DNA of 64,000 nucleotides from Pseudolabrys taiwanensis (GTDB taxonomy: Bacteria; Pseudomonadota; Alphaproteobacteria; Rhizobiales; Xanthobacteraceae), in NCBI RefSeq assembly GCF_003367395.1, contig NZ_CP031417.1, forward strand, positions 1,984,001 through 2,048,000. The letters run 5' to 3'. A program made the translations under genes and the position numbers. Under the pieces are notes generated by a model. The model was not told the DNA's origin, searched no databases, and worked only from the letters and a program-made list of their open reading frames with translations. Every line of letters starts with the position of its first letter. Within the stretch, counting starts at the first letter, position 1. This document shows, in pieces, positions 35,548 to 43,625 of the stretch.

Positions 35548-36984
35548 ATGACCGCAGCGGCCTCGCCGTTTGCCTATATGACCGCCGTTGAGATGGCGCA
35601 GCGCATCCGCGCGCGCGAGATCTCGTCGCTCGCGGTCACCACCGAGATCCTCCGCCGCGCCGAGCAAAGCCAGCCAACGCTCAACGCCTTCATCACGCTC
35701 TGCAAGGACGAGGCGCTCGCCGCCGCGAAAGCCGCCGACGCCGCGGTCGCGCGCGGCGACACATTGGGCCCGCTGCACGGCGTGCCGGTGTCGGTGAAGG
35801 ACATCATCAACACCGCCGGCATCCGCACCACCTGGGCCTCGCGCACGATGCAAAACAACGTGCCCGACATGGACGCGGCCGCGGTGAAGCGCCTCAAGGA
35901 CGCCGGCGCCGTCATCATCGGCAAGACCATGACGTCGGAGTTCGCGCACAAGCTGATGACCGACGCGCCGGCCTTCGGCGTAACGCGCAACCCGTGGGGC
36001 CTCGCTTACACGCCGGGCGGCTCGAGCGGCGGCTCGGCCGTCGCGGTCGCCGCGGGGCTCGGGCCCTTGTCGCTCGCGACCGACGCCGGCGCCTCGACGC
36101 GCCTGCCCGCCGCCTGCACCGGCATCGTCGGCCTGAAACCCACGCTCGGCGTCATCCCGCACAACCAGGTGCCGGACGGCTTCAACAACTTCATCCATCT
36201 CGGCGTCATGGCGCGCACTGTGCGCGACGCAGCGCTCATGCTCGACGTCGTCGCCGGCCCGCATCCGGCCGATCCGCATTCGCTCGGCCTTAACCACATC
36301 CGCGCAACGGCCAGCCTCGACACACCCATCAAAGGCCTGCGCATTGCGTTTCGCCCGCTGATCGGCAACACGCTCCTCGACGACGAGGTGCGCGCCGCGT
36401 GCGAAGCGAGCCTTGCCGCCTTCCGCGCGCTCGGCGCCACGGTCGACGTCATCGACGAGGCGATCGACAACGCCGAGCCCGCCTGGCGCATCCTGCAGCA
36501 ATCGAACTGGGCGGCGCGCTTCTTCGCGCGCATCGACGAGGTCGCGCCGCAACTCGACCCCTCCTTCGTCGACGGCATCCGCGCCGGCGGCGCCTACAGC
36601 GGCCAGCAGCTGCTGCAGGCGACCTACAAGCGCACGGCGCACTTCCGCATGGTGCAGGGCTGGTTCGCCACATACGACCTGATCCTGACGCCGACCATGA
36701 GCCGGCCGCCGCTCTCGGCCGACCACAAGGCGCTCGACCCGATCGCCATCAACGGCCAGGACGCCGGCGACATGCGCGCCTCGTGGGTGCCGTATCTCAA
36801 CATGTTCGACCTCACCGGCCATCCGGCCGTCAGCGTGCCATGCGGCGTCTCGCGCGACGGCCTGCCGCTCGGCCTGCAGATCGTCGGCCCGTGGTACGCC
36901 GACGCCAAGGTGCTCGCCGCCGCTCTTGCGTTCGAAACGGCGCAGCCCTGGGCGCAGCGCATCCCGCCGCACGCGGTGGCGTAA
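35548..36984 (+). CDS. Amidase signature family hydrolase
   Basis: Amidohydrolase of 478 residues. Lys is in GVPVSVKDIINTAG, cis-Ser in TPGGSSGGSAVAVAAG and nucleophile Ser in TDAGASTRLPAACTG, where the family's GGS is GAS; catalytic Ser is kept. ATG at 35548 follows CGGAG. It lies 49 bases after the dioxygenase beta gene, so it probably joins that operon and may release an aromatic acid from its amide before ring hydroxylation. It is distinct from the amidase at 7075-8469. Confidence 0.9.
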   Translation: MTAAASPFAYMTAVEMAQRIRAREISSLAVTTEILRRAEQSQPTLNAFITLCKDEALAAAKAADAAVARGDTLGPLHGVPVSVKDIINTAGIRTTWASRTMQNNVPDMDAAAVKRLKDAGAVIIGKTMTSEFAHKLMTDAPAFGVTRNPWGLAYTPGGSSGGSAVAVAAGLGPLSLATDAGASTRLPAACTGIVGLKPTLGVIPHNQVPDGFNNFIHLGVMARTVRDAALMLDVVAGPHPADPHSLGLNHIRATASLDTPIKGLRIAFRPLIGNTLLDDEVRAACEASLAAFRALGATVDVIDEAIDNAEPAWRILQQSNWAARFFARIDEVAPQLDPSFVDGIRAGGAYSGQQLLQATYKRTAHFRMVQGWFATYDLILTPTMSRPPLSADHKALDPIAINGQDAGDMRASWVPYLNMFDLTGHPAVSVPCGVSRDGLPLGLQIVGPWYADAKVLAAALAFETAQPWAQRIPPHAVA

Positions 36985-37036
36985 GCGCTCACCCTCGCCC
37001 TCCCTTCCTTCCTTTCACCCTCGCCCTTCTTCTTTC

Positions 37037-37210
37037 TTCACCCTCCCCCTTGTGGGGAGGGTCGATTGGCCGAAGGCCAATCGGGGTGGGGGTCGTTGTA
37101 AATCGCCATCACCCCCACCCCGCTCACCTCGCTGCGCTCGGTGAGCGACCCTCCCCACAAGGGGGAGGGTAAGAAAGAAGCGCTCCGCCCCCCTCCAGGG
37201 GGAGGGTAAG
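37037..37210. repeat. Long inverted repeat of CCCTCCCC type
   Basis: ACCCTCCCCCTTGTGGGGAG near 37040 is repeated in reverse as GAGCGACCCTCCCCACAAGG near 37140, followed by GGGAGGGT and a third short copy at 37191-37208. The arm CCCCGCTCACCTCGCTGCGC recurs (with one change) at 42048. It probably folds into a large hairpin after the amidase gene and marks the left edge of the 37-42 kb patch. Confidence 0.7.
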
Positions 37211-37255
37211 AGCGGCCCCTTGCTCCCGCCTCATCCTAGGCTTAACATCCTAGAA

Positions 37256-37936
37256 ATGACATTTCACCCCCTCGCCCGTCCGATCCTCGCGCTGCGCTAC
37301 AAGCCGGGCGCCCGCGACGCCATCGCCGGGCCGCGGCCGAAGCGTTCGCGCCGCCCGCACACCGACGGCACGGTCGCGCGCGTGCGCCATTTCGTCGAGC
37401 AGACGGCGCTGACCTATGGCGAGATTTCCGCCAAGACCGGCGTCGGCGCCGCCTCGATCTGCCGCTGGACGCGCGACCAGGGCTGGACGCGGCCGTTGTT
37501 CGCGCCGCGCGCGACCGACACCGTGCCGCGCGAGCGCGCCGGCGCGCAGCTCAAATTGCGCACGCTTGCCGCGCGCCTCGCGGCGCTCGCCGAACGCTAT
37601 GTCCGCGAACTGGAGGACAGCGCGGACGTCGACGTCGACAAGCTCGCCGAAGCCTACGCGCTCTACCGGATGACCAAGGTGGCGCTGCGGCCGCGCAAGC
37701 GCGCGCCCAAGGCCCCGCGCCCGACGGCGCTCACCAATCTCGGCGACGCGCCCGCGCCGAAGCTGCTCGCCGAACTCGCCGACGGCGGCGTCGACCTCTA
37801 CGCCGCGCCGCGCGCGGCGGTGAAGGATTATGTCGAGAGCCGCCAATACGCGGACCTCAAGCAGCGCCCGCGCAACATGAGCAAAAGCCAGCGGCGGCGC
37901 CAGCGCCGTCAGGCGTGGATGTTGGAGGAGGTGTGA
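37256..37936 (+). CDS. Hypothetical basic protein with HTH-like segment
   Basis: Protein of 226 residues, very rich in Arg and Ala. The segment LTYGEISAKTGVGAASICRWTRDQGW looks like a helix-turn-helix of the homeodomain-like type also seen in small terminase and transposase-associated proteins. A second basic cluster (RPRNMSKSQRRRQRRQ) ends the chain. ATG at 37256 sits right after the repeat block. G+C matches the chromosome, unlike the genes that follow. No firm function; DNA binding is inferred. Confidence 0.65.
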   Translation: MTFHPLARPILALRYKPGARDAIAGPRPKRSRRPHTDGTVARVRHFVEQTALTYGEISAKTGVGAASICRWTRDQGWTRPLFAPRATDTVPRERAGAQLKLRTLAARLAALAERYVRELEDSADVDVDKLAEAYALYRMTKVALRPRKRAPKAPRPTALTNLGDAPAPKLLAELADGGVDLYAAPRAAVKDYVESRQYADLKQRPRNMSKSQRRRQRRQAWMLEEV

Positions 37937-37981
37937 GGGGGGAGCGAGCGGCCTGCCCCATCGGCGGCGTCAGCAGCAGCG

Positions 37982-38012
37982 TCATGGCCGGGCTTGTCCC
38001 GGCCATCCACGG
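37982..38012. repeat. Short hairpin repeat ATGGCCGGG...CCCGGCCAT
   Basis: A perfect inverted repeat of 9 bp (ATGGCCGGG / CCCGGCCAT) with a CTTGT loop. It resembles the GGATGCCCGGGACAAGCCCG core of the repeats at 41335 and 41969. It lies in the gap between the HTH-like gene and a hypothetical gene at 38222. The rest of the gap (38012-38221) is AT-rich with a TA run near 38125 and no gene. Confidence 0.6.
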
Positions 38013-38221
38013 GTTGGCCGCGTCGTCCCACCAAACCTGAAGTACAAGCCTGCCGCAGACGGATGACCTGCGCTATGTCCAAAGTGGTGGAGGAGAGAGG
38101 GAGATAGGCGTGCAATTCAATTATATATATACTATTAGTTGATTCTCTACCTGCTTCCGTTCGACGTCACTTCAAGGCGCTTAACGCTACCTATTCCCAA
38201 TAGTTCTAACCGGGGCGTTCC

Positions 38222-38710
38222 ATGGAAATATTCTCGAAGGGCATGCCTGCCCGATTGACTGACGTGCCAAACGGTCAGTGCTTCGCGTTCATGGCAGCCG
38301 ACAATCTCGCGATCGCAATCAAGATCGCTTATCCTCAATCTCCAGATAGTCGAATTTTAATTCTAACATCCACCGCTGGACAACCGCCCGCACTCCAAAG
38401 TAGCCGACAGGCTACGCCGTCGATCGTCTACAAGCAGCCCGGCATGACCATCTTTACAGGCGCGGCGCCCAACCGTTTACGGAACGGCATCGGAACTCCC
38501 CAACCTGGCCACGTCATGCAATTTGATGATGATGTGTATCTTGGCTTTCTTGATGAGCATATTGATCCGAGCGCCGTGTCATTGAAAACGGGGCTAATCA
38601 ATCCAAACACACTCAATGGACCCGCTGCAGTATTCGAAACTTGGCAGATCGGATTTGACGATGACGAAAAATTCGATCCCGTGTTCACCTACCAGCCGGC
38701 AAAAGAGTGA
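38222..38710 (+). CDS. Hypothetical protein at the left of the TIR/HNH patch
   Basis: Protein of 162 residues, not recognised. It has no signal peptide or membrane segment and ends FDDDEKFDPVFTYQPAKE. Base composition (about half G+C) is clearly lower than the surrounding genes and matches the TIR and partner genes downstream, so it probably arrived with them. ATG at 38222 lacks a strong ribosome-binding site, so the start is provisional. Confidence 0.6.
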   Translation: MEIFSKGMPARLTDVPNGQCFAFMAADNLAIAIKIAYPQSPDSRILILTSTAGQPPALQSSRQATPSIVYKQPGMTIFTGAAPNRLRNGIGTPQPGHVMQFDDDVYLGFLDEHIDPSAVSLKTGLINPNTLNGPAAVFETWQIGFDDDEKFDPVFTYQPAKE

Positions 38711-38911
38711 GAGGCCCATGCAGATGTCAACTTGGCAGAGCTAAAGCAAGAGCCTCAGCAAGCCCATAGGTCATTTCCTGAGAGATGCAATTCAAAGCTT
38801 CTGCGAAGCTTATAAATGCACTGATAACGCGGACATCGATCTGGATTTCTTGCGCTCCCCGTTCGAAAATGGAACTGGCGGTTGCGCCGTGTACCGGGGT
38901 CGGAGTCGACA

Positions 38912-39865
38912 ATGCCTAGCGTCTTCTTTTCTTACTCGCACGCTGACGAGGCGTTACGAGATCAACTAGAAAAACAACTCTCCCTTCTTAAGCGCCAAGG
39001 AGTCATTGAAGTCTGGCATGATCGCAGGATCGGCGCCGGACAAGACTTTGGCAAGGAAATCGATCATCACATCGAAACCGATGATATCATTCTGCTACTT
39101 ATCAGCGCCGATTTTCTCGACTCCAACTATTGCTACGAGAAGGAAATGGCTCGCGCGATGGCACGACACGAGGCTGGCGAGGCCGTCGTCATTCCCGTGA
39201 TCTTGCGAGCCTGTGATTGGCACGGAGCACCATTCGGAAAGCTAAATGCGACGCCACCCGACGGCCGCCCGATAACGCAATTTCCAGACCGCGACCAAGC
39301 CCTATTGGAAGTTGCCAAGGCTGTGCGCGCAGTTGCCGAACGACTAGCACCCCGCGGGACGATCACGAGAGACAAAGCGCCAGGATCAGTTGGGGCTCCG
39401 GCTCCGAAGATCGATAGCGCTCCCCGCTCCAGCAATCTACGCGTCGCAAAACAGTTTAGCGAGCGCGACCGAGATGCCTTCAAAATTGATTGTTTCGAGT
39501 TTATGGCGAAGTTCTTCGAGAATTCACTGACCGAGTTGTCGCAGCGCAATCCAGGAATCGAGGGCAGCTTTCGTCGGATCGACGCAAACCGCTTTTCTGC
39601 GAAGATATACAAGAACGGAAAGTCCGTTGCGCAGTGCACAGTTTTTTTAGGTGACCAGTTCGCCTCGGGCATAGCCTATTCTTCGTCGGAAATGGGCAAC
39701 GGATATAACGAACTACTTAGCGTCGATTCTGACGATCAAGCTATGTACCTCCGCCCGCTCGGCATGACGATAGCCCGCGCAGGCGGCGACCGCGCCAAGC
39801 TCTCTCAGGAAGGCGCGTCCGAAGCGTATTGGTCGATGCTAATCGAACGAATACAGGGGGGATAA
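38912..39865 (+). CDS. TIR-domain protein with conserved unknown C-terminal domain
   Basis: Protein of 317 residues. Residues 1-135 are a bacterial TIR domain: VFFSYSHADEALRDQLEKQL at the N-terminus and SADFLDSNYCYEKEMARAM, whose Glu (76 or 78) is the candidate NAD-hydrolysis residue. A linker leads to a C-terminal domain (about 185-317, FKIDCFEFMAKFFENSLTEL...) of unknown role. ATG at 38912 begins MPSVFFSYSH. TIR enzymes of this kind commonly deplete NAD in anti-phage defence. The following gene begins 4 bases after the stop. G+C is low compared with flanks, consistent with transfer. Confidence 0.85.
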   Translation: MPSVFFSYSHADEALRDQLEKQLSLLKRQGVIEVWHDRRIGAGQDFGKEIDHHIETDDIILLLISADFLDSNYCYEKEMARAMARHEAGEAVVIPVILRACDWHGAPFGKLNATPPDGRPITQFPDRDQALLEVAKAVRAVAERLAPRGTITRDKAPGSVGAPAPKIDSAPRSSNLRVAKQFSERDRDAFKIDCFEFMAKFFENSLTELSQRNPGIEGSFRRIDANRFSAKIYKNGKSVAQCTVFLGDQFASGIAYSSSEMGNGYNELLSVDSDDQAMYLRPLGMTIARAGGDRAKLSQEGASEAYWSMLIERIQGG

Positions 39866-39869
39866 AATC

Positions 39870-40331
39870 ATGCTTTCGCCAGCGGAGTTTTCTGTCGGCT
39901 ATATCGGAGACGCCGCGGCAGAACTGACACTTGTATGGCCCAGAAACTCCTACGAATATGCAATGCTGATTACACGCGCTTCCGGCTCCCCTTACGCCAT
40001 ATGCCTTGATGGGCAATTCCAATTTTCAGGTTTCAAATGCGAAGGCAGCACTTCATGGCGCGGCATTTTGATTCCGAATGTGACAGTCGAAGTTGATGAA
40101 GAAAGCGTCGTTGATAGCGCTGCGGCAGGGATACTGCTCCGGCGAGGCACACAGCTTGATGTTATGGCAAAATCCGACGGCGACTTTTCCGGCCTACTCA
40201 ATGTCTCTATTGTCAATGGTTTGCCGCCCTGCGCAAATGGCATGAGTGCGGGTTTCGCAAAGTGGCGCATCACCCTCGGGGAGGGAATGACGAAGCGCGA
40301 GCTAAAACGGATCGAAGTTAGCCCAACTTAA
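39870..40331 (+). CDS. Hypothetical partner of the TIR gene
   Basis: Protein of 153 residues, not recognised. It starts 4 bases after the TIR stop, with GGGGGGA ahead of the ATG, so the two are surely one operon. Predicted mostly beta strands (VTVEVDEESVV, GILLRRGTQLDVMAKS). It lacks signal, membrane or nuclease motifs. It might control or sense for the TIR effector; this is inference from position only. Low G+C like the TIR gene. Confidence 0.7.
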   Translation: MLSPAEFSVGYIGDAAAELTLVWPRNSYEYAMLITRASGSPYAICLDGQFQFSGFKCEGSTSWRGILIPNVTVEVDEESVVDSAAAGILLRRGTQLDVMAKSDGDFSGLLNVSIVNGLPPCANGMSAGFAKWRITLGEGMTKRELKRIEVSPT

Positions 40332-40396
40332 CTTCAAGAAAAACGAAAGCCGGCAGCTATACTGGGTGACTGCGATATCCGGGTTATAAACTGCGC

Positions 40397-41299
40397 ATGG
40401 GTTACGGGGTTTTAATTCACCGGTCAGATTCGATCTACAACGACAGTCCCGCTGAGCGTTATCAATTTCCCAGTCAATATCTCGGCCGTGTTCAAGCCTG
40501 CGTCGGCGATTGGATCATATATTATGAGCCTCGCAAGGTGGCCGATACGCGGGGCTACTTTGCCATTGCGAAAGTCCAGCAGGTCATTCCCGATCCGGCA
40601 ACGGCCGGTATGTACCTCGCACTCATCGAACCCGGCAGCTGCCTCGACTTCGCGACCCCCGTCCCATTCACCGACGCATCTGGCGTGGTGAATGAGCGAG
40701 GTGTTCTAAACGAAGAAGGAAGGATTTCCGGCCGCGCGCAATCAGCCGTCCGGCCAATCTCACCAAGCGATTTTAATCGTATCATCGCCTTGGGCCTGAA
40801 CGACAGCGAGCCTATGCTCCCGCGCGTCGGCGAAGCACCTCCGATGCTCGATCTCCAGGAAGAACAAAGGCCGTTCGAGTTCGAGCAGAGCCGCGATCGC
40901 ACGAGTTTTACTGTGTCACGAATCGTGCGCGATCGGATATTTCGCCGGACCGTATTGCGGGCCTACCCAGAACGTTGCGCCGTCAGCGGCCTCAAACTCA
41001 TAAACGGCCGAGGCCGGGCGGAGGTCGCGGCAGCGCATATCCGCCCCGTTGAAGCCCACGGTCCCGATATCGTCAGCAACGGAATTGCACTTTCAGGCAC
41101 CGTGCATTGGATGTTCGACCGAGGGCTGATTAGCCTCGCTGACGATCTGCAAATTCTCGTTTCGCGGCAGGCTAACGATCCCGATAGCATTCGAGCTCTT
41201 ATCAACAAGAGCGGTTACGCGTTTGCCCCTCAGCGGACGTCTGAACGTCCGCATCCCCATTTCTTGCAATGGCATCGGGAACATTGCTTTAAGCAGTGA
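40397..41299 (+). CDS. HNH endonuclease with N-terminal PUA/EVE-like domain
   Basis: Protein of 300 residues. The N-terminal half (VLIHRSDSIYNDSPAERYQFP, GDWIIYYEP, GYFAIAKVQQVIPDP) resembles small-molecule or modified-base binding domains of the PUA/EVE type linked to nucleases. The C-terminal half carries HNH_2: CAVSG, AAHIRP with the catalytic His, and NGIALSGTVHWMFDRGLI with Asn and His. The layout recalls modification-dependent restriction enzymes. ATG at 40397, 65 bases after the hypothetical partner gene on the same strand. Whether it acts with the TIR pair is unknown. Confidence 0.85.
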   Translation: MGYGVLIHRSDSIYNDSPAERYQFPSQYLGRVQACVGDWIIYYEPRKVADTRGYFAIAKVQQVIPDPATAGMYLALIEPGSCLDFATPVPFTDASGVVNERGVLNEEGRISGRAQSAVRPISPSDFNRIIALGLNDSEPMLPRVGEAPPMLDLQEEQRPFEFEQSRDRTSFTVSRIVRDRIFRRTVLRAYPERCAVSGLKLINGRGRAEVAAAHIRPVEAHGPDIVSNGIALSGTVHWMFDRGLISLADDLQILVSRQANDPDSIRALINKSGYAFAPQRTSERPHPHFLQWHREHCFKQ

Positions 41300-41334
41300 A
41301 GCTTCGCGCAAAACGTCCTTGTCTTCGAGACAGC

Positions 41335-41391
41335 AAGACGTGGATGCCCGGGACAAGCCCGGGCATGACGCCGAGAGTGCGGCGGCGACAA
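41335..41391. repeat. 57-bp repeat, copy 1 (disrupts vapB)
   Basis: This segment is identical to 41969-42025 except one base and includes the hairpin GCCCGGGACAAGCCCGGGC. Its right end coincides with the point where the antitoxin frame on the other strand stops matching its family. It is therefore probably an insertion or a mobile repeat. Confidence 0.75.
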
Positions 41392-41491
41392 ACATGATCG
41401 CTTCATCGCCCGGTAGTTCGAATTCCGCCGGGATACGGACCGCCTGGTTGCGGCCGTCACGAAACAGTCGGACGCGCTTCCGCTCTGACAT
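41380..41491 (-). pseudogene. Truncated VapB/AbrB-type antitoxin
   Basis: Starting at ATG 41491 the frame reads MSERKRVRLFRDGRNQAVRI, then PAEFELPGDEAIM, the conserved N-terminus of VapB antitoxins. After this it runs into the 57-bp repeat (VAAALSASCPGLSRAST) and loses the toxin-binding tail. No VapC follows on the minus strand, where the HNH gene lies. It is a remnant of a toxin-antitoxin unit. DNA binding by the remaining AbrB domain is possible. Confidence 0.7.
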
Positions 41492-41591
41492 GCTCGCTCT
41501 CTTCAACTTGGGCCAGCAACGATAGCACGCGCGGACATTGACAACTTCGACAACATTGTTCATGATACGTTCTCATCGTTGAGTTGTTGCC

Positions 41592-41822
41592 ATGTTCCTG
41601 GTTCACAATGAGCGCACCAAACTCACTGCCTCCTGGCTGAATACGATCGCCACGGCGCTGATCGCGGCGGGCGCGTTCGCTCCTGCGGCAGCATGGCTTT
41701 ATGGTCTGTCGTCATTGCCGGTTGGAGCTTTTTATGTGTCGGTGCTCGCGTTTGCTTGTGGCACCGTGGGCGTAAGCCTACACATGTCGGCATTGGCGAT
41801 GCTCGGGAGATTGCGCGAATGA
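41592..41822 (+). CDS. Small membrane protein, first of a coupled pair
   Basis: Protein of 76 residues with two hydrophobic segments (IATALIAAGAFAPAAAWLYGL and VGAFYVSVLAFACGTVGVSL), so probably an inner-membrane hairpin. The function is unknown. The ATG at 41592 follows GTTGTTGCC with no strong ribosome-binding site. Its stop overlaps the next start as ATGA. It lies between the two 57-bp repeats and is divergent from the vapB remnant. Confidence 0.6.
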   Translation: MFLVHNERTKLTASWLNTIATALIAAGAFAPAAAWLYGLSSLPVGAFYVSVLAFACGTVGVSLHMSALAMLGRLRE

Positions 41823-41944
41823 CAGAATTCGGAATCTTCGCGATGGTGTGGCCGTTCGTGATGATCGGCTTTGCTGTGGTCTGCGTGCTCGCTTTTCACC
41901 GACTGCTGGACCTGCGCGAGCAGCGCCGTCACGCGGCGGAGTGA
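41819..41944 (+). CDS. Tiny membrane protein, second of a coupled pair
   Basis: Protein of 41 residues: one hydrophobic segment (FAMVWPFVMIGFAVVCVLAF) and a charged tail (DLREQRRHAAE). ATG at 41819 overlaps the preceding stop (ATGA). Pairing of two small membrane proteins in a coupled operon recalls toxin or envelope-stress micropeptides, but there is no sequence match to state a role. Confidence 0.5.
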   Translation: MTEFGIFAMVWPFVMIGFAVVCVLAFHRLLDLREQRRHAAE

Positions 41945-41968
41945 GCCGCGCCGAGGTCAGAGGTTTGT

Positions 41969-42025
41969 AAGACGTGGATGCCCGGGACAAGCCCGGGCAT
42001 GACGCCGAGAGTGCGGCAGCGACAA
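41969..42025. repeat. 57-bp repeat, copy 2
   Basis: Same direction and sequence as 41335-41391 with one change (A for G in GCGGCAGCG). Direct copies 634 bases apart flank the vapB remnant and the small membrane pair. They could recombine and delete that segment. Confidence 0.75.
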
Positions 42026-42038
42026 GCGCATCACCGCT

Positions 42039-42100
42039 GCTACCCCACCCCGCTCACCTCGCGACGCTCGGTGAGCGACCCTCCCCACAAGGGGGAGGGT
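42039..42100. repeat. CCCTCCCC-type repeat arm
   Basis: CCCCACCCCGCTCACCTCGC and GAGCGACCCTCCCCACAAGG match the right arm of the repeat at 37106-37170 almost base for base. It marks the right edge of the 37-42 kb patch, just before the cyanase gene end. Confidence 0.7.
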
Positions 42101-42129
42101 GAAGAGCGCGAGCGGCGCGGGGAAGCCCC

Positions 42130-42618
42130 CTACTCCTCCTTGAACCCATAGGCCTGCTGGTTGCCGGTCGCGCCGTAGTACTTGAACGGCAGGAATTTGC
42201 CGGTCATGCCGAGCTTGACGCGGTCGCCCTTCGGGTCCGGCTGGCGGTCGATGGTCATGTCGAAGTCGATCGCCGACATGATGCCGTCGCCGAACTCCTC
42301 CTCGATCAGCAGCTTCATCGCCGGGCCGTTGACCAGCACCAGCTCGTAGAGGCGGTAGATCAAGGGATCGGTCGGCGGCATCGGCGTCGCGGTGCCGCGC
42401 ATCGGCACCTCGTTGATCATCGCCTCCTCGCTCTTGCTCAGGCCGAACAGCTTGGCCGCGTTCGCCGCCTGCGGCTTGGTCAGCTTGTGCTGGCCGAGGA
42501 TCGCGCCGACGATCAACACCGGCGACATGCCGCCGATCGTCTCGCAGATGTGCTTCCAGCTCCAGCCCTTCTCGCGCTTGATGTCGAGCAGCTTTTCGGT
42601 GAGGTCTTCGCGCTTCAT
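42130..42618 (-). CDS. cynS: Cyanate hydratase (cyanase)
   Basis: Cytoplasmic decameric enzyme of 162 residues; it converts cyanate and bicarbonate to ammonia and carbon dioxide. The N-terminal helical DNA-binding-like domain (KREKGWSWKHICETIGGMSPVLIVGAIL) and the C-terminal catalytic domain are complete. The catalytic set is visible: Arg and Glu in IYRLYELVLVNGP and Ser in GIMSAIDF. ATG at 42618 follows GGAGACTCCC on the coding strand. It is the last gene after the transporter genes, so imported cyanate can be used as nitrogen. Confidence 0.97.
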   Translation of the reverse strand: MKREDLTEKLLDIKREKGWSWKHICETIGGMSPVLIVGAILGQHKLTKPQAANAAKLFGLSKSEEAMINEVPMRGTATPMPPTDPLIYRLYELVLVNGPAMKLLIEEEFGDGIMSAIDFDMTIDRQPDPKGDRVKLGMTGKFLPFKYYGATGNQQAYGFKEE

Positions 42619-42673
42619 GGGAGTCTCCGGCGTTGTGACAAGGGAAGGTGAACGTTCGTCGTCGGGCAAAGCC

Positions 42674-43621
42674 TCACCCCGTTCGTTCCCGCGCAAGCGG
42701 GAACCCAGGGCCAGAGGCGCGATCCGTGTTGCTCTGGGTCCCCGCGTCCGCGGGGACGAACGGTGAAACGTCGGCGGGTGCCGCGCCCGGGCGCACCACG
42801 GGCACGTTCCGCGGATCGTAGGCCGCGCCTTTGTCGAAGCTCTTAGAGCGCGCGACCAGGAAGTCGATGATGTGGTTGCGCACGGCGTAATAGAGCGGAT
42901 GCTTGTGCACGTCGGCGCGGGCGCGCGTCTTGGGCAGCGGGTTGTCGACGATCTCGGCGATCACCGCGCCGGGGCCGTTGGTCATCAGCACCACCTTGTC
43001 GGCGAGATAGATCGCCTCGTCGACGTCGTGCGTGATCATGAACACGGTCTGGCCGGTTTCGAGGCAGATGCGGCGCACCTCGTCCTGCAAGGTGCCGCGC
43101 GTCAGCGCGTCGAGCGCGGAGAACGGCTCGTCCATCAGCATGATCTTCGGCTCGATCGACAGCGCGCGCGCGATGCCGACGCGCTGCTTCATGCCGCCGG
43201 AGAGTTCGGCCGGGCGCTTGTGCTCGGCGCCGGTGAGGCCGACGACGTCGATGAAGCGCTGCGCGTGGGCGTTGATTTGCGCGGCGCTCCAGCGGCGGTG
43301 CTTGGAGGCGACGGCGTAGGCGACGTTGCCGAGCACGGTGCGCCACGGCAACAGCGCGTGGCTCTGGAAGATGACGGCGCGGTCGAGGCTCGGGCCGGCG
43401 ATCGCCTGGTTGTCGACGATGACGGCGCCCTCGGACGGCGCGTCGAGGCCGGCGAGGATGTTGAGCACGGTGGTCTTGCCGCAGCCGGAGTGGCCGATGA
43501 CGCAGACGAACTCGCCGCGCGCCATGCTGAGCCACAGGTTCTCGAAGATGGTGGTGTCGCCGCCGCCGGCCTTGGGATAGCGCCGCGCGATGCCCTCGAT
43601 GGAGATGAACTTGTCGGTCAT
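42674..43621 (-). CDS. cynD: Cyanate/nitrate-type ABC transporter ATP-binding protein with repeat-derived tail
   Basis: ATPase of 315 residues. Walker A GHSGCGKTT, signature [10 protein letters not shown], Walker B IMLMDEPFSALD and H-loop MITHDVDEA are visible. It resembles NrtD/CmpD/CynD. The last 30 or so residues (PFVPADAGTQ... to LARERTG) are encoded by a REP-like repeat at 42680-42763 that has replaced or extended the native C-terminus. Core domain is intact, so it should function. Downstream of the permease with a 4-base gap; upstream of cynS. Confidence 0.92.
   Translation of the reverse strand: MTDKFISIEGIARRYPKAGGGDTTIFENLWLSMARGEFVCVIGHSGCGKTTVLNILAGLDAPSEGAVIVDNQAIAGPSLDRAVIFQSHALLPWRTVLGNVAYAVASKHRRWSAAQINAHAQRFIDVVGLTGAEHKRPAELSGGMKQRVGIARALSIEPKIMLMDEPFSALDALTRGTLQDEVRRICLETGQTVFMITHDVDEAIYLADKVVLMTNGPGAVIAEIVDNPLPKTRARADVHKHPLYYAVRNHIIDFLVARSKSFDKGAAYDPRNVPVVRPGAAPADVSPFVPADAGTQSNTDRASGPGFPLARERTG
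42680..42763. repeat. REP-like double hairpin repeat, copy 2, inside cynD
   Basis: GTTCCCGCGCAAGCGGGAAC and TCCCCGCGTCCGCGGGGA flank a variable centre. It is related to copies at 30517 and 51890. This copy is translated as the C-terminus of the ATPase gene. It also forms the spacer before cynS, where its hairpins may affect mRNA stability. Confidence 0.75.
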
Positions 43622-43625
43622 GCGT

